Both the position numbers and the translations under genes were made by a program. The notes beneath the pieces were generated by a model that had not been told where the DNA came from, searched no databases, and saw only the letters and a list, made by a program, of their open reading frames with translations. Below, piece after piece: positions 44,750 to 56,056 of a stretch of 64,000 bases of DNA (positions within the stretch are counted from its first letter, which is position 1; every line of letters begins with the position of its first letter). Origin of the DNA: Tessaracoccus sp. MC1865 (lineage in GTDB: Bacteria > Actinomycetota > Actinomycetes > Propionibacteriales > Propionibacteriaceae); contig NZ_CP072596.1 in assembly GCF_017815535.1 (NCBI RefSeq), positions 1,798,001 to 1,862,000 on the forward strand, given 5' to 3'.

Positions 44750-45503
44750 GGAGCGGCGGCACTTCCTGGCTGAGCACGAAGATGCCCATCGCCAACACGA
44801 AGATGCCGAACCCCTTGCGCAGCGCCTTCTCCGGAACCATCCGGGTCAGGCGGGCACCGATGAGCGCCCCGACCATGGCCGTGGCGGTCACTCCCAGCAC
44901 GAGCGGCCAGTCGATGCTCACCGTCGTCAGGTAGCCGGCGAGGCCCGCGAACGACTTCATCGAAATCACCAGCAGCGACGTGCCCACGGCCACGGACATG
45001 CGCAGGCCCCCGAGCAGCGCCAGCGCAGGAACGACCAGGAACCCGCCCCCGGCGCCCACCAGACCGGTCACGGCGCCGACGACGAGGCCCTCGAGCACGA
45101 TCTTCGCCACCGGGAGATGGTCGCGCTTCTTCGTCGTCCCTGCTTTTCGGCCGCGGATCATGGCCACCGAGGTGGCGATCATCATCAACGCGAAGAGCAG
45201 CATCAGCACGAAGCCCGGGATGCGGCCCCCGGCCAGACCACCGGCGAACGCACCGGCCATGCTGGCCGCGCCGAAGACCAGGCCGGTGCGCCACTGCACG
45301 TTGCCGGCGCGCGCGTGCGCGAAGAGGCTCAGCATCGAGGTGGCACCCACGATGAACAGCGAGGAGGCGATCGCCTCCTTGGGCCCCATGCCGGCGACAT
45401 AGGTCAGCAGGGGCACGGTGAGGATGGACCCGCCGCCGCCGAGGAGGCCCAATGAGAGCCCGACGGCGACGGCGAGGACCAGTACCAGGACTGTGGTGAC
45501 CAC
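44721..45503 (-). CDS. tauE: TauE/SafE family sulfite/organosulfur exporter
   Basis: A 260-residue membrane protein with about eight helices and the family's duplicated glycine loops, LLGGGGS (about 20-26) and VGAGGGF (about 143-149). The GTG start follows the persulfide dioxygenase stop with no gap, so the two are cotranscribed. In the Staphylococcus aureus cst operon a TauE exporter likewise accompanies CstB; it probably exports sulfite or thiosulfate made by that enzyme. Confidence 0.92.
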   Translation of the reverse strand: MVTTVLVLVLAVAVGLSLGLLGGGGSILTVPLLTYVAGMGPKEAIASSLFIVGATSMLSLFAHARAGNVQWRTGLVFGAASMAGAFAGGLAGGRIPGFVLMLLFALMMIATSVAMIRGRKAGTTKKRDHLPVAKIVLEGLVVGAVTGLVGAGGGFLVVPALALLGGLRMSVAVGTSLLVISMKSFAGLAGYLTTVSIDWPLVLGVTATAMVGALIGARLTRMVPEKALRKGFGIFVLAMGIFVLSQEVPPLLSSGSGTSG

Positions 45504-46901
45504 CTACTTGGCGGCTTCCTGGTAGGCCACCCACCCCAGCCAACTACCGTCCAACTCGGCCACGTCATAGCCCTTCCGACGCAGGGCCGAGGCGGCCACG
45601 GAGTTGCGGACCCCGCTGCGGCAGTAGGAGACGATCCTGCCGTCGCGGGGCAGCTCGTCCAGATGCCACAGGACGCGGCCGCCGCTCAGCTGGTACGAAC
45701 CGTCGATGGCGCCCTCGGCGTGCTCGGTCTTGTTGCGGACATCCAGCAGCATGTCGCGCTCGTAGGACGCGAGCTCGGCCGGCTGGACCACCGTCGGGGT
45801 GTACATGGGCAGCCCATCGAGGCTCGTGGTGTAGCCAGCGACCTGGTCGATCCCGACGCGCATGAGGTGCTGCCGGTAGGCGTTGGCCTCGTCGCGGTCC
45901 GACGCAAGGAGGACCAGGGACGCTGTGTCGGTCTCGGGATCGTAGACCCAGGAGCCGTAGGTGGCGGACTTGTCCAGGCCGGGCACGTTCACGGAGCCCT
46001 TCACCGTCCCGCCATGGACCTCGTCGTGCGGACGCGTGTCGACGAGGATGACCTCGCCGTCGCCGATCTGCGCCGCCAGGGACGCTTTGTCCAGTTCGGG
46101 GAGTTCGGCGAGCGGGTGGCCCAGCACGGCCGGTCCGCTCCGGTTCTGACGCTTCATCCGCCCGAAGTAGGCGTGCGCGTCGGGCTGGCCGTCGAGGAGC
46201 TCATAGACGAAGCCCTGCTCGTCGTCGGAGGCCAGGAAGGGTGCCCACCAGGCGTAGGTGCGCTCGTAGCCCACCGTGGTGGACGGCAGCGCGCCGAGCG
46301 CCTTGCCGCAGGCGCTGCCCGCGCCGTGGGCCGGGTAGACCTGCACGTGGTCGGGGAGCTGGAGGAAGACGTTCTTGAGGCTGGCGAAGAGCTGCCTGGC
46401 GCCACCGAAGCGGGTGTCGACTCCGCCGGCGGCCTCGTCGAGCAGGTCGGGGCGGCCGAGGTCGCCGGAGAAGACGAAGTCCCCTGACAGCAGGTAGCCG
46501 GGGTCGCTGGCGAAGGCGCCGTCTGTGACGAGGAATGACAGGTGTTCGGGGGTGTGGCCCGGGGTGTGACGGGCCTCGATGGTGATGTTGCCGATGGTGA
46601 TGGTGTTGCGGTCGTAGAGGCGCTCACCCTCGAAGTCGTATTGCCAGTCCTCGCCGCCCTCACCTGAGACGTAGATCGTGGCGCCCGTGGCGGCGGCAAG
46701 TTCGCGGGTGCCGGACAGGTAGTCGGCGTGGATGTGGGTCTCGGTGACGGCCACGATCTTCATGTCGTGCCGGGCGGCCAGCTCGAGGTACTCGTCGATG
46801 TCGCGTCGGGGGTCGACGACGACGGCGGTGTTCTCCGCCTGGCATCCGATCAGGTAGCTGGCCTGAGCGAGATCTTCGTCGTAGAAGCGATGCAGCAGCA
46901 T
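45504..46901 (-). CDS. Persulfide dioxygenase-rhodanese, CstB-like
   Basis: A 465-residue, three-domain enzyme. The metallo-beta-lactamase domain (about 1-245) has THIHADYLSG, HTPGHTPEHLS and GDLGRPDL metal ligands and the family stretch HGAGSACGKALG. The first rhodanese (about 265-360) has no catalytic Cys (LLASDRDEA), while the second (about 365-465) has CRSGVRNS. This pseudo-rhodanese plus active rhodanese order is that of S. aureus CstB, which oxidises persulfide and makes thiosulfate. ATG at 46901 chosen for its GGAGAAGA site. An 18-bp palindrome just upstream is a likely CsoR-family operator. Confidence 0.92.
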   Translation of the reverse strand: MLLHRFYDEDLAQASYLIGCQAENTAVVVDPRRDIDEYLELAARHDMKIVAVTETHIHADYLSGTRELAAATGATIYVSGEGGEDWQYDFEGERLYDRNTITIGNITIEARHTPGHTPEHLSFLVTDGAFASDPGYLLSGDFVFSGDLGRPDLLDEAAGGVDTRFGGARQLFASLKNVFLQLPDHVQVYPAHGAGSACGKALGALPSTTVGYERTYAWWAPFLASDDEQGFVYELLDGQPDAHAYFGRMKRQNRSGPAVLGHPLAELPELDKASLAAQIGDGEVILVDTRPHDEVHGGTVKGSVNVPGLDKSATYGSWVYDPETDTASLVLLASDRDEANAYRQHLMRVGIDQVAGYTTSLDGLPMYTPTVVQPAELASYERDMLLDVRNKTEHAEGAIDGSYQLSGGRVLWHLDELPRDGRIVSYCRSGVRNSVAASALRRKGYDVAELDGSWLGWVAYQEAAK

Positions 46902-46935
46902 GGTGATCTTCTCCTCGTGGGTCTGTAATGACACC

Positions 46936-46941
46936 ACCCTA
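46936..46941 (-). promoter_or_regulatory. Predicted -10 box of the cstB-like/tauE operon
   Basis: TAGGGT on the minus strand, 34 bases before the ATG and 3 bases downstream of the palindromic operator, which therefore occupies the promoter spacer. Confidence 0.5.
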
Positions 46942-46944
46942 ACA

Positions 46945-46962
46945 GATACCCCCGGGGGTATC
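46945..46962. promoter_or_regulatory. 18-bp perfect palindrome, putative CsoR/CstR-family operator
   Basis: GATACCCCCGGGGGTATC is a perfect inverted repeat. ATACC with a C run, then a G run with GGTAT, is the known form of CsoR-family operators, including the persulfide sensor CstR. It sits between the predicted -35 region and -10 of a CstB-like/TauE operon. The regulator gene is not in the window. Confidence 0.75.
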
Positions 46963-47005
46963 CATAACACCGACGAAGTCCGTTGTCAGGTCACTGAACA
47001 GTGAA

Positions 47006-47677
47006 TCAGCCGAGCGTGACGGCGGTGATCTTCGCCTCCGCGATGGGCGAGGTCTGGTCCCCCGCGTCCACGCCCTGGGCCGCGATGCCGCCCACCACAT
47101 CGATGCCGGCCTGGTCCATGGTGCCGAAGACCGTGTAATCCGGCGCCAGCTGCGAATCCGCATAGACCAGGAAGAACTGCGAGCCGTTGGTGTCCGGGCC
47201 CGCATTGGCCATAGCGACGGTCCCCGTCGGGTAGGCCGCCTGCCCCAGGTCCTTGATGGGCTCGAGCTCGTCGGCGTAGCTGTAGCCCGGCCCACCCATG
47301 CCCGTGGCCGATGGGTCGCCGCACTGCAGCACGAAGATGCCGTAGTCCGTGAGGCGGTGGCACACGGTGTCGTCGAAGTATCCCTGCTCCGCGAGCGAGA
47401 CGAACGAGTTGACGGTGCACGGGGCCTTGGCCCGGTCCATCGTGATGGTGACGTCACCTGCCGTCAGCTCGAGTGTGGCGGTCACCTCGCCCTGCGTCGG
47501 CACCCCTGTGGTGGCTGGCGCATCGACGGCCTTCGCGGGCTCCCCCGCGCTGGGGTACTCGCAGGTGGTGGTGTTCTCGCCCGAGACCGGACCTGTGTTG
47601 GTCTGGTTCGCGTCGGTACAGGCGGAGAAGGAAACGAGCGCGGCCGCGCTCAACATGGCAAGGGCTCGAATACGCAC
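47006..47677 (-). CDS. Cyclophilin-type peptidyl-prolyl isomerase lipoprotein
   Basis: A 223-residue exported foldase. The signal peptide ends with a lipobox LVSFSAC (Cys20), then a flexible linker (21-65), then a cyclophilin domain (about 66-223) with the divergent core CHRLTDYGIFVLQCGDP, GTVAMANAGPDTNGSQFFL and TVFGTMDQAG. It isomerises prolyl bonds outside the membrane. GTG start; the next gene is divergent only 27 bases away. Confidence 0.92.
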   Translation of the reverse strand: MRIRALAMLSAAALVSFSACTDANQTNTGPVSGENTTTCEYPSAGEPAKAVDAPATTGVPTQGEVTATLELTAGDVTITMDRAKAPCTVNSFVSLAEQGYFDDTVCHRLTDYGIFVLQCGDPSATGMGGPGYSYADELEPIKDLGQAAYPTGTVAMANAGPDTNGSQFFLVYADSQLAPDYTVFGTMDQAGIDVVGGIAAQGVDAGDQTSPIAEAKITAVTLG

Positions 47678-47692
47678 GGCTTCACTCTGGCA

Positions 47693-47698
47693 TAGATT
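47693..47698 (+). promoter_or_regulatory. Predicted -10 box of the adenosyltransferase gene, overlapped by an opposite TATGCC
   Basis: TAGATT with a 6-base spacer to the ATG at 47705. On the other strand TATGCC overlaps it and could serve the divergent isomerase gene. Confidence 0.5.
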
Positions 47699-47704
47699 GG
47701 GACC

Positions 47705-48307
47705 ATGGTCACACTCTCGAAGATCTATACCCGCACCGGCGACGCGGGCACCACCCGCCTGTCAGACAACTCCGAAGTCCGCAAGACCGATCTGCGCGTC
47801 GAGGCCTACGGGCACACCGACGAGGCGAACTCCGTCATCGGTGTGGCCGTCGCCCTCGGAGGGTTGCCGGATCGGGTGGTCGAGATGCTGGCCCTCGTCC
47901 GCAACGAGCTGTTCGACGTGGGCGCGGACATCTCCAACCCGCTGGACCCGGACCCCAAGTGGCCCCCGCTGCGCATCGAGCAGCCCTCGATCGACCGTCT
48001 CGAGGCGTACTGCGACGAGCTCCAAGAGGACCTGCCGGTCCTGCGCAGCTTCATCCTCCCCGGTGGGAGCCCCTCGGGCGCGCAGCTCCATGTGGCCCGC
48101 ACGGTGGCCCGCCGCGCAGAGCGGGCGGCGTGGGCCTGCGCCGAGGAACACGGCCTGGACGTCGACGGCGGGGTGAACTCGCTGGCGATCAAGTACCTCA
48201 ACCGCCTCTCGGATCTGCTGTTCATCATGAGCCGCGCCGCCAACGGCACGGAGCATGAAGTCCTCTGGGTACCGGGAACTGACCGCGAGAAGCCGGCGCG
48301 AGCCTGA
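47705..48307 (+). CDS. Cob(I)alamin adenosyltransferase, PduO type
   Basis: Transfers adenosyl from ATP to cob(I)alamin, giving coenzyme B12 for methylmalonyl-CoA mutase. It has 200 residues. The ATP site TRTGDAGTTRL (9-19), VEAYGHTDEANS and GGSPSGAQLHVARTVARRAER-type helix with its Arg residues are conserved in PduO/MMAB proteins. The start is probably leaderless, and the 27-base gap excludes an upstream B12 riboswitch. It pairs in function with the mce gene 7.7 kb away. Confidence 0.95.
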   Translation: MVTLSKIYTRTGDAGTTRLSDNSEVRKTDLRVEAYGHTDEANSVIGVAVALGGLPDRVVEMLALVRNELFDVGADISNPLDPDPKWPPLRIEQPSIDRLEAYCDELQEDLPVLRSFILPGGSPSGAQLHVARTVARRAERAAWACAEEHGLDVDGGVNSLAIKYLNRLSDLLFIMSRAANGTEHEVLWVPGTDREKPARA

Positions 48308-48337
48308 CTGCGCCCGGTTTTGGCGAGCCCCGGAAGA

Positions 48338-48796
48338 TCAGGGGGGCGAATCCGCCGAGGTCGGCAGGTAGTTGGAGCCGGGCGGGGCTGACTCGAGCCA
48401 GCTCATCAGTGCCAGCACCTCATCGCGTGCCATGGAGAGCGACGACGTCGACCCGGTGAAACGGTCGCGCACCGTGACGATCATGGAGTCCTCGAACAGC
48501 GCGATGGCCTCCAGGCCCGCCGGCTGACGCTGGTGCACGTACGCGGTGGCGACGCGGGGGAAGACCCGCTTGGGGCGCAGGTTCAGTGAGAAGGCCCGGA
48601 ACCATTCAAGGTTCTCGCCCCGGTACCTGCCCATGCCGAGCACCCACCCGGAGCCGGGGGTCTTCTCGTTGATCTGATACGCGCAATCAAAAAGACCGCC
48701 CTGGCCAGTGAGCCAGCGGCGGCGGAGGTACAGCAGCGCGAAAGGGAGCAGGACAATGGCAATCACCATCAACGTTGTCCAGACGATCTCCCACAT
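48338..48796 (-). CDS. DUF2550 family membrane protein
   Basis: A 152-residue protein with one N-terminal helix (about 4-24) and a cytoplasmic domain (CAYQINEKTPGSGWVLGMGRY, then FSLNLRPKRVFPR). This is the DUF2550 family, found after atpC in actinobacteria, including mycobacteria. Function unknown. ATG at 48796 has AAAGGAG 8 bases upstream. It lies 87 bases after atpC, beyond a hairpin, so it may be separately or weakly expressed. Confidence 0.9.
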   Translation of the reverse strand: MWEIVWTTLMVIAIVLLPFALLYLRRRWLTGQGGLFDCAYQINEKTPGSGWVLGMGRYRGENLEWFRAFSLNLRPKRVFPRVATAYVHQRQPAGLEAIALFEDSMIVTVRDRFTGSTSSLSMARDEVLALMSWLESAPPGSNYLPTSADSPP

Positions 48797-48834
48797 CTGC
48801 CGGTCTCCTTTCGCTGCGGGACTTCCCAAGTATG

Positions 48835-48873
48835 CACTCAGGGCAGCCCCCCGATGGAGGACCGCCCTGAGTG
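48835..48873 (-). terminator. Hairpin after the ATP synthase operon
   Basis: A 10-bp perfect stem (48835-48844 with 48864-48873) with a 19-base loop, 10 bases after atpC. There is no T-run, so it may terminate partially or stabilise the atp mRNA end. Confidence 0.6.
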
Positions 48874-48883
48874 GTGGGTGCTT

Positions 48884-49294
48884 CTAGTTGCTGGCCGCTC
48901 GTTCGCCTGCGCGAACCTGGGCCTTGAGCATCTTGAGCCGGTGGATCTCGGCGTCGTCGGCCTGACCCTGCTGGGCCTTCAGGACGAGCGGCGCGAGTTC
49001 CTTACGGGCCTCCTCCAGACTCACCTCGTGACCGAGCGTGGCGAACTGCGCCAGCACCGACACGTGGCCGTGGGCCACCGAGATGAACCCGCCGTCGACC
49101 ATGAGCGACTCGCTGGCGCCCTCAGCGGTCACGATCTCGACCATGGACGGCTCGAGGACCGCCAGCAGCGGTTCGTGACCGGGCAGGATGCCGATATCGC
49201 CCTCGACCGTGCGCGCGATGATGTTGACGGCGTCGCCGGACCAGACCACGCGGTCGGCCGAGACAACCTCGACATGCAGCGGTGCGTGCTCCAT
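48884..49294 (-). CDS. atpC: ATP synthase epsilon subunit
   Basis: Rotor subunit that couples F1 to the c ring and can inhibit ATP hydrolysis. It has 136 residues: a beta-barrel domain (1-85, with GDIGILPGHEPLLAVL) and a C-terminal helical hairpin (90-130). The ATG at 49294 lies 4 bases after the atpD stop; a longer frame upstream overlaps atpD and is rejected. Confidence 0.97.
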   Translation of the reverse strand: MEHAPLHVEVVSADRVVWSGDAVNIIARTVEGDIGILPGHEPLLAVLEPSMVEIVTAEGASESLMVDGGFISVAHGHVSVLAQFATLGHEVSLEEARKELAPLVLKAQQGQADDAEIHRLKMLKAQVRAGERAASN

Positions 49295-49298
49295 GGAC

Positions 49299-50753
<1,455 letters not shown>

Positions 50754-50758
50754 TTACC

Positions 50759-51673
50759 TCATTCGTTTCCGGCTGATTCCGCCAGCGCCGAAGCGCCGCC
50801 GACGATCTCAGTGATTTCCTGTGTGATGCCCGCCTGGCGAGCCTGGTTCTCGGCGCGGGTCAGCTTCTCGATGAGCTCCTGCGCATTGTCGGTGGCCGAC
50901 TTCATGGCGCGCTGGCGGTTCGCCAGCTCGGATGCGGCCGACTGTAGGAGCGCCGTGTGGATACGGTTCGCGACGAACAGCGGCAGGAGCCTGTCGAGCA
51001 CTGTGCGTGCATCGGGCTCGAACTCGTAGAACGGGTGGGTCTCCTCCGCGCTGTCGACGTAGCCGCTCGGGGCGTCCTCGACGACCAACGGAAGCAGTCG
51101 AACCGCAACGGCGGTCTGCGTCATCATCGAGACGAAGCGCGTACCGACGATGTGCAGTTGGTCGACGCCGCCCTCCTCGTAGGGGCGCAGGAAACGCTCG
51201 ATGAGGACATCGGCGATCTCCTTGGCGTTGGCATACGTGGGACGATCCGAGAAGCCCGTCCACGACTGCTCGATGTGACGGTTGCGGAAATCGAAGTACG
51301 CCACGCCCTTGCTGCCCGTGATGTACTGGACGTTCTCCTGCCCCTCCTGGATGATCTTCGCGTGCAACTGCTCGGCCGCCTTGATGGCATTGGTCGAGTA
51401 GGCGCCTGCGAGACCACGGTCAGAGGTGATCAGCAGCATCGCCGAACGACGCGGCTTCTCCACATCGCGCAGCAGCGGGTGATCGAGATCCTCCACGCTG
51501 GCCAGGGCCGAGACGGCCTGGGTCAGTTCGCGGGTGTACGGGGCCGCGGCTCTCGCCGCCTGCTGCGCCTTGACGACGCGGGAGGCGGCGATGAGCTCCA
51601 TGGCTCGGGTGATCTTCTTGGTCGTCGATACGGATCGACGACGCTGGCGAAGCTCACGCAGACTGGATGCCAT
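50759..51673 (-). CDS. atpG: ATP synthase gamma subunit
   Basis: Central stalk that rotates inside the alpha-beta ring. It has 304 residues: long N- and C-terminal helices (about 1-55 and 235-300) form the coiled-coil shaft (RRRSVSTTKKITRAMELIA at the start; EIVGGASAL at the end). It lies 6 bases after atpA. Confidence 0.98.
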   Translation of the reverse strand: MASSLRELRQRRRSVSTTKKITRAMELIAASRVVKAQQAARAAAPYTRELTQAVSALASVEDLDHPLLRDVEKPRRSAMLLITSDRGLAGAYSTNAIKAAEQLHAKIIQEGQENVQYITGSKGVAYFDFRNRHIEQSWTGFSDRPTYANAKEIADVLIERFLRPYEEGGVDQLHIVGTRFVSMMTQTAVAVRLLPLVVEDAPSGYVDSAEETHPFYEFEPDARTVLDRLLPLFVANRIHTALLQSAASELANRQRAMKSATDNAQELIEKLTRAENQARQAGITQEITEIVGGASALAESAGNE

Positions 51674-51679
51674 GCTCTA

Positions 51680-53317
<1,638 letters not shown>

Positions 53318-53340
53318 GTCGTCCTACTCTTTCTTAGGAT

Positions 53341-54138
53341 TCAGAAGGTGGTGAGCTGCCTGCGGGCATCTTCGAGCCGTGCAGCAACGGTTGATTCGAT
53401 TACGTCATCGCCGATGACCACGCTCATGCCGCCGAGCACAGCGGGGTCGACCTCGATCTGCAGGTTGACGGGACCGCCCACCTGCCTCTCCAGAGCTGAC
53501 TTCAGGCGGGCGACACGTTGGGGGTCGAGCGGCCGTGCGACCGTGACCAGGGCCATCTCTTCGCCTGCGATGTCCGCACCCATCTCCACGTACGACTTCG
53601 CCGTGAGGGCGAAGGTGCGCTTGCGGGCCTTCGCCGCGCGCGATGCGAGCATCGCGGTTGCGGGGTGGACCTTGCCGGAGACGAGCCGGTTGATGAGGTG
53701 GCGTTTGCCTTCCAGTGGATACTGCGCGTTGCGCAGCGCTCCGGCCAGTTCGCGGTTCGCGTCCACGGTCACGGACAACTGGTAGAGATCACCCGTGACC
53801 TCGTCGATGCGACCCTCGCGGTGCGCACTGCGCAGCACCAGGCGAATGCCCTGCCGCTCGAGAGCGCCGACCAGCCTGTTACCGCTGTTCCACGAGTGCT
53901 TGACGATCGCCACGACGACGTCGAGCGCCGCCTGCGAGATCTTCCCGCCGAGCAACCGCTCGGCGAGGTGCGCACGGTTGGCCTCGGAGGCCGAAGGATC
54001 CGAAAGGCTTCGACGCAGCGTCGGCTGACCGTCGAGCAGATCGACGACGGCGAACAACTCTTCCGCGGTGCCGGCATCAGTGCTGATGCCGGCCACCTCG
54101 GAGTCGAGCGCAGCGTAAGCAACGTCGCGGACCGTCAT
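53341..54138 (-). CDS. atpH: ATP synthase delta subunit
   Basis: Peripheral-stalk cap that ties subunit b to the top of F1. It has 265 residues, longer than the roughly 180 of E. coli because of an N-terminal extension; unlike mycobacteria, it is not fused to a b subunit. The conserved C-terminal LGGMSVVIGDDVIESTVAARLEDA-type ending is present. The ATG overlaps the atpF stop (ATGA). Confidence 0.95.
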   Translation of the reverse strand: MTVRDVAYAALDSEVAGISTDAGTAEELFAVVDLLDGQPTLRRSLSDPSASEANRAHLAERLLGGKISQAALDVVVAIVKHSWNSGNRLVGALERQGIRLVLRSAHREGRIDEVTGDLYQLSVTVDANRELAGALRNAQYPLEGKRHLINRLVSGKVHPATAMLASRAAKARKRTFALTAKSYVEMGADIAGEEMALVTVARPLDPQRVARLKSALERQVGGPVNLQIEVDPAVLGGMSVVIGDDVIESTVAARLEDARRQLTTF

Positions 54139-54674
54139 CGATCCGATCCTGCCGTCTCGAGCTCAGCCAGGAAACGATCGATGGTGCGCATGGCACGCTC
54201 GTCGTCCGTGAGGGACTCACCGACGATCTTGCCGGCGAGAACGGTGGCCAGGCCGCCGACCTCACCGCGAAGATCCTGAACCAGCTGCGAACGCTCCGCC
54301 TCGAGCTGCGCACGGCCCGACTGCAGAATCCGCTGGGATTCCTTGCCGGCCTTGTCGCGAGCCTCGGCGAGGATCGTGGCGGACTGGTTCTTCGCATCCT
54401 CACGGATACGGGCGGCTTCCTCACGGGCAGCATTGAGCTGATCGTTGTACTCAGCGAGCGCAGCTTCGGCCTTCGCCTCAGCCGCTGCAGCGCGTTGCAT
54501 GCCACCTTCGATCTTGTTCGAGCGCTCTTCGTACATCTTCTCGAATGCCGGAACGACGACCTTCCACATGATGAGGAAGATGATCAGCATCAAGCCGATG
54601 CCCGCGAACACCTCCGACCAGTGGTGGGGTGCAAGGGGCCCAAGGATGTCTTGCGCCCCTTCCAAGGGGACCAC
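54135..54674 (-). CDS. atpF: ATP synthase subunit b
   Basis: Membrane-anchored stator. It has 179 residues: one helix (about 22-42), then an Ala/Glu-rich coiled coil to about residue 150. GTG start with GAGG 7 bases upstream, 8 bases after the atpE stop. Overlaps atpH. Confidence 0.96.
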   Translation of the reverse strand: MVPLEGAQDILGPLAPHHWSEVFAGIGLMLIIFLIMWKVVVPAFEKMYEERSNKIEGGMQRAAAAEAKAEAALAEYNDQLNAAREEAARIREDAKNQSATILAEARDKAGKESQRILQSGRAQLEAERSQLVQDLRGEVGGLATVLAGKIVGESLTDDERAMRTIDRFLAELETAGSDR

Positions 54675-54682
54675 AGGATGCC

Positions 54683-54901
54683 TCAGAGAACGAACGCGAG
54701 AGCGATGGCGATGATGGCGAGAGCCTCAACAACGGCGAAGCCGATGAAGGCGGTGCTCATCATGGCCCCACGGGCCTCCGGCTGACGGGCAGTGCCGTTG
54801 ATGACCGACGCGAAGATCCAGGCAACGCCGAGGGCGGGAGCGATCGTGGCGATCGCGTAACCGATCATGTTCAGGTTGCCGGTGATTTCGAGGAGGGACA
54901 T
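54683..54901 (-). CDS. atpE: ATP synthase subunit c
   Basis: Proton-carrying ring subunit. It has 72 residues in two helices joined by the polar loop RQPEARG (about 40-46). The ion-binding carboxylate is the Glu in IGFAVVEALAII (about 59). I see no clear sodium-type ligand set, so proton coupling is expected. Confidence 0.97.
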   Translation of the reverse strand: MSLLEITGNLNMIGYAIATIAPALGVAWIFASVINGTARQPEARGAMMSTAFIGFAVVEALAIIAIALAFVL

Positions 54902-54957
54902 GTGTTTCCTTTCGGATGACTACCCAGGCGGTCGACCTGGGGAGGGTTTTCGGTGCT

Positions 54958-55758
54958 TTAGTGCGCCTCGGCGATCGAGGTCGACACGTACTGGGCGGTG
55001 AGGACGGTGAAGATGTAGGCCTGCAGGGCGCCGATGAACAGTTCCAGCAGCATGATGATGAGGCTGAAGAGGATCGAGACGCCGCCGGAGATGTTGTAGA
55101 ACAGGTTGTCCTGCTGCGTGAGGAGCCAGCCGCCGCCGACCACGAACACCATGACCACGAGGTGGCCGGCGAACAGGTTGGCGAAGAGACGCAGGGCCAG
55201 CGTGATGGGGCGCGTGATGAACGTGGCCAGGAACTCCAGCGGAATGACCAGCGGCAACAGGTACACCGGCACGCCGTCGGGGACGAGCGCCTTCTTGAGG
55301 AAGCCGCCGAAGCCCCACTTGGCGAAGCCTGCGCCGACGTAGACCAGCCAGGAGAGGATGGCCAGGCCATAGGCGTAGCCGACGTTGGAGAACGCCGGGT
55401 ACATGAAGAAGAAGAACTGGCCGAACCAGTTGTTCACCAGCAGGAAGGTGAAGAGGCCGAGCAGGTACGGCAGGAACCTGCGGAAGTCAGAGTGCAGGAT
55501 GTCGCGCGCGATGCCGTTGCGGACGAACTCGTAGAGGTACTCCGCGAAGAACTGACCCTTCGTGGGCCGCACCTTCAGCTTGCGGGACGCAATCACCCAC
55601 AGAGTGATGACCAGGAGGGCGCCGATGACCGCCTGGATGAGGGGCTTGTTGACCCAGTCGGGGAGGACGCCCGGCATGATGGATCCCCAGAGGAAGTCCC
55701 CGGTGCCAGGTGGCTCGTAGTCGCCGCCGGTCTCCAGCGGAAGAAGGCCCAGAGTCAC
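54958..55758 (-). CDS. atpB: ATP synthase subunit a
   Basis: Fo stator channel. It has 266 residues with five to six helices. The essential Arg lies in LALRLFANLFAGH (about 183). GTG start overlaps the upstream AtpZ-like stop (GTGA). A 56-base gap separates it from atpE. Confidence 0.97.
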   Translation of the reverse strand: MTLGLLPLETGGDYEPPGTGDFLWGSIMPGVLPDWVNKPLIQAVIGALLVITLWVIASRKLKVRPTKGQFFAEYLYEFVRNGIARDILHSDFRRFLPYLLGLFTFLLVNNWFGQFFFFMYPAFSNVGYAYGLAILSWLVYVGAGFAKWGFGGFLKKALVPDGVPVYLLPLVIPLEFLATFITRPITLALRLFANLFAGHLVVMVFVVGGGWLLTQQDNLFYNISGGVSILFSLIIMLLELFIGALQAYIFTVLTAQYVSTSIAEAH

Positions 55759-55985
55759 GTACCACTCCCATATCGTTTGATGATCAGATACAAGCTACTG
55801 ACAAGTCCTACGATGAGTCCGAGTGGCAGTAACCATGTTGTCTCGAGGAAATGATCACCGACCCACCCGAGGCCCCCGTAGAAGATCAACCCTGCGAGGA
55901 TGTAGGCGAGAACGGCCATGCCGTCCTCATGCCCGGTGGGGCCAGAACGCTCTGACCCGTCGCCTGGCGTAGGTGAAGTGCCCAT
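55755..55985 (-). CDS. AtpZ/AtpI-like small membrane protein
   Basis: A 76-residue protein with a polar N-terminus and two helices (about 24-41 and 49-69), matching the AtpZ/AtpI group that helps c-ring assembly or carries Mg/Ca in some bacteria. It opens the ATP synthase operon; a TAGGCT box lies 10 bases before its ATG. Confidence 0.8.
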   Translation of the reverse strand: MGTSPTPGDGSERSGPTGHEDGMAVLAYILAGLIFYGGLGWVGDHFLETTWLLPLGLIVGLVSSLYLIIKRYGSGT

Positions 55986-55995
55986 AACGTGGTTG

Positions 55996-56001
55996 AGCCT
56001 A
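55996..56001 (-). promoter_or_regulatory. Predicted -10 box of the ATP synthase operon
   Basis: TAGGCT on the minus strand, 10 bases before the ATG at 55985, implying a leader of only a few bases. Confidence 0.5.
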
Positions 56002-56056
56002 GCGGAAAGAGCAGGTTGTTACACATCGGCAACTCCCTGTCCCAAAAACCTGCGCC

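Noticed and set aside
47678-47704. Cobalamin riboswitch before the adenosyltransferase
   Set aside because: The gap is 27 bases, far too short; the MetE-like gene overlaps mnmA by one base, so none fits there either.
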